Shown here: positions 7,995-12,459 of the stretch, in pieces
Position numbering within the stretch: the first letter of the stretch is position 1
Layout of the letters: each line of letters starts with the position of its first letter
NCBI GenBank assembly: GCA_937901285.1
Contig: CALCHI010000312.1
Span: forward strand, 1 to 12,459
Source: UBA8437 sp003445035
GTDB taxonomy: Bacteria > Planctomycetota > Planctomycetia > Planctomycetales > Planctomycetaceae
DNA: 12,459 nucleotides
Reading direction: 5' to 3'
Notes under the pieces: generated by a model
What the model was told of the DNA's origin: nothing
The model's database searches: none
What the model saw: the letters and a program-made list of their open reading frames with translations, nothing else
Translations under genes and position numbers: made by a program

Positions 7995-9143
7995 TCAGTC
8001 GGACTCGATCCGGTAGGGCAGGAACTGGCCGTCCCGACGATAGACCTCGTGGTATTGCATCAACTGGTCCGCATCCACCTCGACGCCCAGGCCCGGCTTT
8101 TCGATCCAGCCCCATTTCGGCCCCTCGGCGATCGGAGTCGGTTCGACCAGCAACTCGTGCTCCATCATCGTCGCCGTCTGCTGGATCCCGTCGGTGGCGT
8201 TGGGAATGCTGAGCATCACGTGGTGCCCGGCCGCGGCGGCAATGCCAAGCTCACCGTGCGTGTGCTTGCACACCGACTGGCCCTCCAGGTGCGCCGCATG
8301 ACAGAGAGTGTGAAAGCGTCGCAACGTCCCCACCCAGTAGCTGCTGAAACACAACACGTCGGCGCACCGACTGCGGATCACCCGCATCGCGTCGGCCGTT
8401 CTGCCAAGCCCCTCGTTGGCGCACAATGCGACGGGAACCCTGCCACGCAGTTCCAGCATGTTCTCTACCGGATCAATCGGTACTGGCGCTTCGACAAAAT
8501 CGATCCCGTGACGGTCGTCCCAGAGATTGATCAGACGAGCGGCCTCGGGAACACTCCAGGCCTCGTTGGCGTCGATGCGGATCTTGCGATCCGGCCCAAT
8601 CGTGCGTCGAATGGCCGCGAGCATCTCGCCCTCGGCATCCGCATCGATTCCGACTTTCAGGTAAAAGCAACTGTATCCCCGGTCAACCGCTTCGCGGCAC
8701 TGTTGTTCGAGATCTGACGGCTCGCCCTGGGCCAGGTAGCAGAAATAATCGACCTCGTCACGCAAGGGGCCACCCATCAGGCGGTACAGAGGTTGCCCGC
8801 AATCCTTGCCACACAAATCCCACAGGGCCTGGTCGATGCCGGCAAAGGCAAAGTTTCCGGTCATGGCCCGGTAATCCCACAGGCCCAGGCCGAAAAAATC
8901 GCGAGCGATGGCTTCCGAATGCCACGGATCGCGGCCCACCACAAACGGCTTGGCCGACAACACGGCCTGTTCGATCGAGGCCGCGTCGGCTCCGCTACAA
9001 CTTTCGCCCCAGCCGACAAGGCCGTTGTCACACGTCAATTTCACGATGACGTCGGTCACCCCACCACGATGGACACGACTGCTGACCTCCTGGTGCCGGT
9101 AGGGCACGCTGACGATCGTGGTGTCCAGGTCGACGATTTTCAT
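7995..9143 (-). CDS. mandelate racemase / muconate lactonizing enzyme family protein (enolase superfamily)
   Basis: 382 residues from ATG 9143, preceded by GAGG eight bases upstream. The N-terminal capping domain (about 1-125) contains GWGES and AGIDQALWDLCGK, the family's usual helix. The barrel domain carries YLKVG (161-165, K163), metal ligands D191 (RIDANEAW), E218 (FVEAPV) and E244 (CANEGL), and a C-terminal KHTHGELG (293-300) with H294/H296 as candidate general bases. These enzymes use Mg2+ to stabilise an enolate formed by removing a proton next to a carboxylate; members racemise, cycloisomerise or dehydrate acids. The first Lys of the common KxK pair is Tyr161 here, which points away from a standard two-lysine muconate-type site and towards an MR-like His base. 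Its start lies 39 bases after the stop of the nitrilase-family gene, so they are probably co-transcribed. Substrate not determinable; length is normal. Cytoplasmic. Confidence 0.92.
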   Translation of the reverse strand: MKIVDLDTTIVSVPYRHQEVSSRVHRGGVTDVIVKLTCDNGLVGWGESCSGADAASIEQAVLSAKPFVVGRDPWHSEAIARDFFGLGLWDYRAMTGNFAFAGIDQALWDLCGKDCGQPLYRLMGGPLRDEVDYFCYLAQGEPSDLEQQCREAVDRGYSCFYLKVGIDADAEGEMLAAIRRTIGPDRKIRIDANEAWSVPEAARLINLWDDRHGIDFVEAPVPIDPVENMLELRGRVPVALCANEGLGRTADAMRVIRSRCADVLCFSSYWVGTLRRFHTLCHAAHLEGQSVCKHTHGELGIAAAAGHHVMLSIPNATDGIQQTATMMEHELLVEPTPIAEGPKWGWIEKPGLGVEVDADQLMQYHEVYRRDGQFLPYRIESD

Positions 9144-9151
9144 GGTGTCAG

Positions 9152-9155
9152 CCTC
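9152..9155 (-). promoter_or_regulatory. ribosome binding site of the enolase-superfamily gene
   Basis: GAGG on the minus strand, eight bases before ATG 9143, in the 39-base gap after the nitrilase-family gene. It is the clearest Shine-Dalgarno-like sequence in the window and supports this start. Confidence 0.5.
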
Positions 9156-9182
9156 GATCGGAGTTGTCCGATCTGGTTGCGT

Positions 9183-10004
9183 TCACGTGGCAATTTCATC
9201 CGGAGAAACGGTGTCGGCAAACAGGAGCGGCCGGCAGGCTTCCGGGTCGAACTCGAACATGGCCCGGGTCGCCTGGTCGATGTCGATGTCCGAGACGAGC
9301 AGTTCCTCACGCTTCATTTCGGCCTGAGCGTGAATCTGTCCATCGGGCGCGATGATCATCGAACGGCAATTCTGGTGCTCGGGGTAACAGACGTTGCAGG
9401 AGGCGAACCAGATGGTGTTTTCCGCCGCACGGGTGGTGAGCATGGCGTGGTGCACCGGGATCTTCCAGTCGTTGGGGCGGGTGGTGTTGTTCTGGGGATG
9501 AAAAACCAACTGCGCCCCCTGGCGGACACATTCCTCGGTTGTTTCCGCAAAACGAAATCCTGCGAAACAGATCACCACGCCGACCCGGATGCCGAACAGT
9601 TCAAAGGTCTCGATGGTGTCGCCGGGCGTGTAGGCGATCGCATCCATCGGGGTCAGCCGTGTCTTGTGATGCACGCCGAGGATCTCGCCCTCGGGAGAAA
9701 TCACGATGGCCGAGTTGTGGGGTAGGCCCTCGGTGGGAGTTTCCGTTCCCAAAACACAGGCCATTCCCAACTCGCCGCATCGCCGGGCCACTTGAGCATG
9801 GAGTTCCTCGAGGCGGTCTGCCGGGACCGGCGCGTCGGGTGCGACCACATCGACGCGATAACCCACCGTTTGCGTCTCGGGAAAGCAGAGAATCTGTACC
9901 TTCTCCCGCGCGGCGTCCTCGAGAAAGCGAAAGATGGACTTCGCGTTGTCATCGAAGTCGTCGGATTGCCTGACCTGGGCAAGACCGATCCGGAGGTTGT
10001 TCAT
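9183..10004 (-). CDS. carbon-nitrogen hydrolase (nitrilase superfamily) protein
   Basis: 273 residues from ATG 10004. This start puts the first beta strand (NNLRIGLAQ) at the N-terminus as is usual for the family; the frame is open upstream to 10121, but that extension has no family-like sequence. The triad is visible: E43 in FPET, K114 in HHKTRL and C146 in VVICFAGFRFAE. Strand FHPQNN (168-173) and RAAENTIWF (192-200) are typical late motifs. Such enzymes cleave nonpeptide C-N bonds (amides, N-carbamoyl groups, nitriles) through a thiol-acyl intermediate. The second glutamate expected about seven residues before the PG glycine seems to be D121. The gene is followed 39 bases later by the enolase-superfamily gene, suggesting successive steps on one compound. 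Length fits the family. Cytoplasmic; substrate unknown. Confidence 0.9.
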   Translation of the reverse strand: MNNLRIGLAQVRQSDDFDDNAKSIFRFLEDAAREKVQILCFPETQTVGYRVDVVAPDAPVPADRLEELHAQVARRCGELGMACVLGTETPTEGLPHNSAIVISPEGEILGVHHKTRLTPMDAIAYTPGDTIETFELFGIRVGVVICFAGFRFAETTEECVRQGAQLVFHPQNNTTRPNDWKIPVHHAMLTTRAAENTIWFASCNVCYPEHQNCRSMIIAPDGQIHAQAEMKREELLVSDIDIDQATRAMFEFDPEACRPLLFADTVSPDEIAT

Positions 10005-10148
10005 GACGAGGACCCAGCATGCACTTGTTCGTGGCAGCGGCAATTCGAGGTGTCTTGACGCCGTCGAGCCATGGAACAGCATTATGCCAACGATGAAGTC
10101 AAAATGACTGCCGCGTGACACCGGGACACGTCTGTCAAAGACCAGTTC
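10005..10148. other. short intergenic gap between DUF1501 and nitrilase-family genes
   Basis: 144 bases with no recognisable gene. No clear Shine-Dalgarno sequence precedes ATG 10004 and no strong hairpin follows the DUF1501 stop, so read-through from the DUF1501 gene is possible but a separate promoter cannot be excluded. Confidence 0.35.
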
Positions 10149-11540
10149 TTACCCGAACAGATCGAGCACTGGTTCGCCCTGGCTCACCTGGTCGGAGAAT
10201 CCGTCGGGACCGAACCGCGTGGCCGGGGGAACGCCGAGTCCATGGAACAGCGTGGCGCCGAAGTTTTCGGGCATCACCGGCCTGTCCTTGACATAGCCGG
10301 CGTGCCGGTCGGATGCGCCGTAGACCATGCCGCCTCGAATGCCGCAGCCTGCCAGCATCGCCGAATAGCAATGCGGCCAGTGATCCCGGCCCCGCTTGTT
10401 GACTTTCGGTGTTCTCCCGAACTCGCCGACCATTGCCACCAGGGTGTTGTCGATCAGCCCGCGATCGCCGAGATCGTCCAGCAGCGCGGAGACGGCTTGA
10501 TCAACATTGGGAAGTGCCCAGCTCAAGCCGTACGCCGAACTCCCGAAGATGCTGTCATCGGGTTTGTACAGGACACCGTGCATGTCCCATGTCTGTACGT
10601 TCTTGAATTTCTGTCCGGGAGGGACACCGGTGAAGGCGACGACGGTCACCAGGCGGACACCCGCCTCGATCAACCGCCTGGCCATCAGCAGGTTTTGACC
10701 CAACGGATGCATGCCATAACGATGCCGCTTTTCGTCCGATTCGAAGCCGAGGTCGAACGCCCGCTTTGCGTCGGGGCCGGTAACAAGATCGATCGCCTTC
10801 TCCTGCAAGTTTCCGAAACTGGCCTGCGGTTCACTGGAGGCCAACTGTCCGCGGCTTTCGAGTGACTTGAGGAGTGTTTCCCGCTTGTTGACCCGGTCGA
10901 TCGTACAACCAGCCAGTGGATCGAAGGCGGAAAAGCGAAACTTCGGATTGGACGGATTGTCGAGATCCTTTCCGACACGCAGCGGACTGTAGGCCGTGCC
11001 GAGAAATCCCCCGCCGTGGTACCAGGGCTTGACGTCTCCGGCCAGGTTCTGCGCCCAGACGTAGGAGGGGATGTTGGCGGTCGTTGGCCGCAGTTTTGCC
11101 ATCACCGAACCGAAGTACGGCGTCCGCTCGGTCGGCCGACGGTTGCCGGTCATGCAGATGTGCATTCCGCCGTCATGTCCACCGTTGGTTGTCTGCATTG
11201 ACCGGATCACCGCGTAACGGTTGGCCCGTTGGGCCAGCAACGGCATCTTTTCGCAGATCTGTATGCCGGGAACGTTCGTGGCGATTGGCTTGAAGGCTCC
11301 ACGAATGTTCTCCGGTGCGTCCGGTTTCAGGTCCCACATGTCCTGCTGCGGCGCGCCACCATATTGCACGATGAAAATGCACGACTTTTCCGAACGGCTG
11401 TTCCCACTTGTTGCGGCAACGGCATGCTCTGAATGCAACAGGTCCGGCAACCCGAGACCAAGAGCGCTCACACCGCCGATCTGCAACAGGCGTCGTCGCG
11501 ATATGGCCGGGGCGACGCTGGAGGCAGTGATTGCGTGCAT
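10149..11540 (-). CDS. Tat-exported DUF1501 family protein (alkaline-phosphatase/sulfatase-like fold)
   Basis: 463 residues from ATG 11540. The N-terminus carries a twin-arginine signal: SRRRLLQ (14-20), then an apolar segment IGGVSALGLGLPDLL, so it should be exported folded. DUF1501 hallmarks follow: YGGAPQQDMWDLKP (60-73, usually GGPSQLDTFDPKP), MQTTNGGHDGGMHICMTG, QTWDMHG (316-322), VGEFGRTP (371-378) and GRDHWPH (384-390), the last two near the likely metal site. The C-terminus ends EPVLDLFG, as usual. The family is abundant in planctomycetes, where it often sits beside DUF1549/DUF1553 cytochrome-like proteins; none is present on either side here. Upstream, separated by 260 bases, is a DUF6807 gene. 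Downstream, after 144 bases, is the nitrilase-family gene. Family assignment is firm; enzymatic role and substrate are unknown. Confidence 0.92.
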   Translation of the reverse strand: MHAITASSVAPAISRRRLLQIGGVSALGLGLPDLLHSEHAVAATSGNSRSEKSCIFIVQYGGAPQQDMWDLKPDAPENIRGAFKPIATNVPGIQICEKMPLLAQRANRYAVIRSMQTTNGGHDGGMHICMTGNRRPTERTPYFGSVMAKLRPTTANIPSYVWAQNLAGDVKPWYHGGGFLGTAYSPLRVGKDLDNPSNPKFRFSAFDPLAGCTIDRVNKRETLLKSLESRGQLASSEPQASFGNLQEKAIDLVTGPDAKRAFDLGFESDEKRHRYGMHPLGQNLLMARRLIEAGVRLVTVVAFTGVPPGQKFKNVQTWDMHGVLYKPDDSIFGSSAYGLSWALPNVDQAVSALLDDLGDRGLIDNTLVAMVGEFGRTPKVNKRGRDHWPHCYSAMLAGCGIRGGMVYGASDRHAGYVKDRPVMPENFGATLFHGLGVPPATRFGPDGFSDQVSQGEPVLDLFG

Positions 11541-11800
11541 TGTTTCCGAAGGCCTGTTGATGAGCCGTATTGACCCTGGTGAGTGCCAATTCTCGCAGGA
11601 TCTTCGGCAACGGACTAGTTGCGTTAGTTGACTGTACCCAGAAGCTTAACCTGATTCGTGTGACGTTGTCGTGCTGGTCTTTCACCGAGACGATAAGTGT
11701 GCGGCGCGATCCAACGAACCGGTTGCTTCGGTTTTCATTCGAAGACACCGTCCCCGGCGTTCAGCACTCCGGCCAACGCAGCTGCAACTTCAAAAAGTCG
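11541..11800. other. intergenic spacer upstream of DUF1501 gene
   Basis: 260 bases between the DUF6807 stop (TAG at 11801) and the DUF1501 start. A minus-strand frame is open from 11748 into the DUF1501 gene but it has no recognisable domain and overlaps that gene out of frame. The spacer probably holds the DUF1501 promoter; no confident -35/-10 pair, terminator or RNA was found. A GGAAAC purine run lies just before ATG 11540. Confidence 0.4.
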
Positions 11801-12459
11801 CTATTCGGCAACGATCACAGCTGCGGGGGGATTGGCGAAATCCTTCCACAGCCGATCTGCGTTGTCGGCGCGGACTTCGCCGTCGTGCACAAGGAACCTG
11901 TAACGCAGGACCAGGGGCTTGTCGGGCGTGATGTCAAAGTCACCGAGATACGAACCGACGAAGCAGAAGTACGGGATCGTTCCGTTGACACGAACCGGTT
12001 CCGGATGCCGGAGATTGGCCGGGTGGCTCATCACCGTCATACCGGACCACACGCCCTTGGTGGATCCCGAGATGCTGCACCACCGCACTCGGGTGTGATT
12101 CGCTTTGCTGCGGGTCTTGCCAGCGGATGTCAGGAACTTGCACTTCTCGCCATACCACTCGGGGGCACCGCGAATGGCCATGCCGCCCCAGGGATGTTTC
12201 TTTATCGTGACGGGGCTGGGGCCCGCGCAACTGATCGTGGTGACGATGTCGTAAAGTGAATAGCCTTGCCTCGCGCCCACATTCCAGGCTCGAACGTTCC
12301 AGGTTTCCTTCAGGGCGACTTTCGGAGAGACAGGTGTCGCCAGGTCGATGTGGTCCTGGACGACTTGGAATTCCGCGAACACCGGGCCACCCACCCGGTG
12401 ATGCATTTTGGAGAATTGCACCGTGGCTCGGCCGTTGAGCAAATCCCAGAAGTTGGGGG
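11801..12459 (-). CDS. DUF6807 (PmoA-like) family protein, C-terminal part (5' end outside window)
   Basis: 218 residues are visible. The frame runs off the right edge, since codons continue beyond 12459 (PNFWDLLNGR at the edge), so the TTG at 12442 is not the start. Family-typical pieces are FWDLLNGR, RVRWCSISG, GMTVMSHPANLRHPEPVRV and the late LRYRFLVHDG before DRLWKDFANPP. The name PmoA comes from an annotation as methane oxygenase PmoA; there is no sign of particulate methane monooxygenase membrane segments and that label should not be taken as function. DUF6807 proteins often occur with sugar-catabolic oxidoreductases and export signals; the N-terminus that would show a signal peptide is missing here. 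It precedes the DUF1501 gene by 260 bases on the same strand. Confidence 0.82.
   Translation of the reverse strand, partial: PNFWDLLNGRATVQFSKMHHRVGGPVFAEFQVVQDHIDLATPVSPKVALKETWNVRAWNVGARQGYSLYDIVTTISCAGPSPVTIKKHPWGGMAIRGAPEWYGEKCKFLTSAGKTRSKANHTRVRWCSISGSTKGVWSGMTVMSHPANLRHPEPVRVNGTIPYFCFVGSYLGDFDITPDKPLVLRYRFLVHDGEVRADNADRLWKDFANPPAAVIVAE

Noticed and set aside
10005..10121. N-terminal extension of the nitrilase-family protein to 10121
   Set aside because: The extension has no family-like sequence, while ATG 10004 lies directly before the first conserved strand.
10060..10252. A 12-base match (CCATGGAACAGC) shared by the gap at about 10069-10080 and the DUF1501 3' end at about 10240-10251, resembling a duplicated C-terminus
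   Set aside because: Several 12-base matches are expected by chance in 12 kb, and the similarity does not extend over a convincing length.
11541..11748. Minus-strand frame in the spacer upstream of DUF1501
   Set aside because: It runs out of frame into the DUF1501 gene and has no domain, conserved motif or ribosome site.

Overview
The window looks like chromosomal DNA from a planctomycete (Planctomycetota, Pirellulales/Planctomycetales-like). This is inferred from the protein families present: a Hanks-type kinase fused to TIR-like domains, an nSTAND1-WD40 protein, a Tat-exported DUF1501 protein, a DUF6807/PmoA-like protein and a GHL10-like putative glycosidase. Most starts also lack a convincing Shine-Dalgarno sequence. 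No RNA gene, CRISPR array, insertion sequence or long repeat was seen. Both window edges cut through genes.

Left half (1-5975), minus strand: a two-gene unit. The promoter-proximal gene (3534-5975) encodes a Ser/Thr protein kinase with about 500 extra residues that read as three consecutive TIR-like/DUF4062-like alpha/beta domains. Thirty-one bases downstream starts a large protein (3502 to beyond position 1) with an nSTAND1 P-loop NTPase, a coiled coil, one transmembrane helix, a short helical TPR-like stretch and a WD40 propeller that runs off the window. Together they resemble a STAND/TIR signalling or conflict (possibly immune) module under kinase control. This is the most interesting part of the window, and its function is inferred.

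Middle (5976-7860): a divergent intergenic region of 277 bases carries two adjacent inverted repeats. It separates the kinase unit from a plus-strand gene (6253-7860) for an exported TIM-barrel protein of the glycosyl-hydrolase-like 10 type.

Right half (7995-12459), minus strand: in transcription order, a DUF6807 protein (its 5' part lies outside the window), a 260-base gap, a DUF1501 protein, a 144-base gap, a nitrilase-superfamily amidohydrolase, a 39-base gap and an enolase-superfamily (mandelate racemase/muconate lactonizing) protein. The last two are tightly spaced and probably co-transcribed. The set suggests catabolism of an organic acid, amide or sugar acid, but no substrate can be named.
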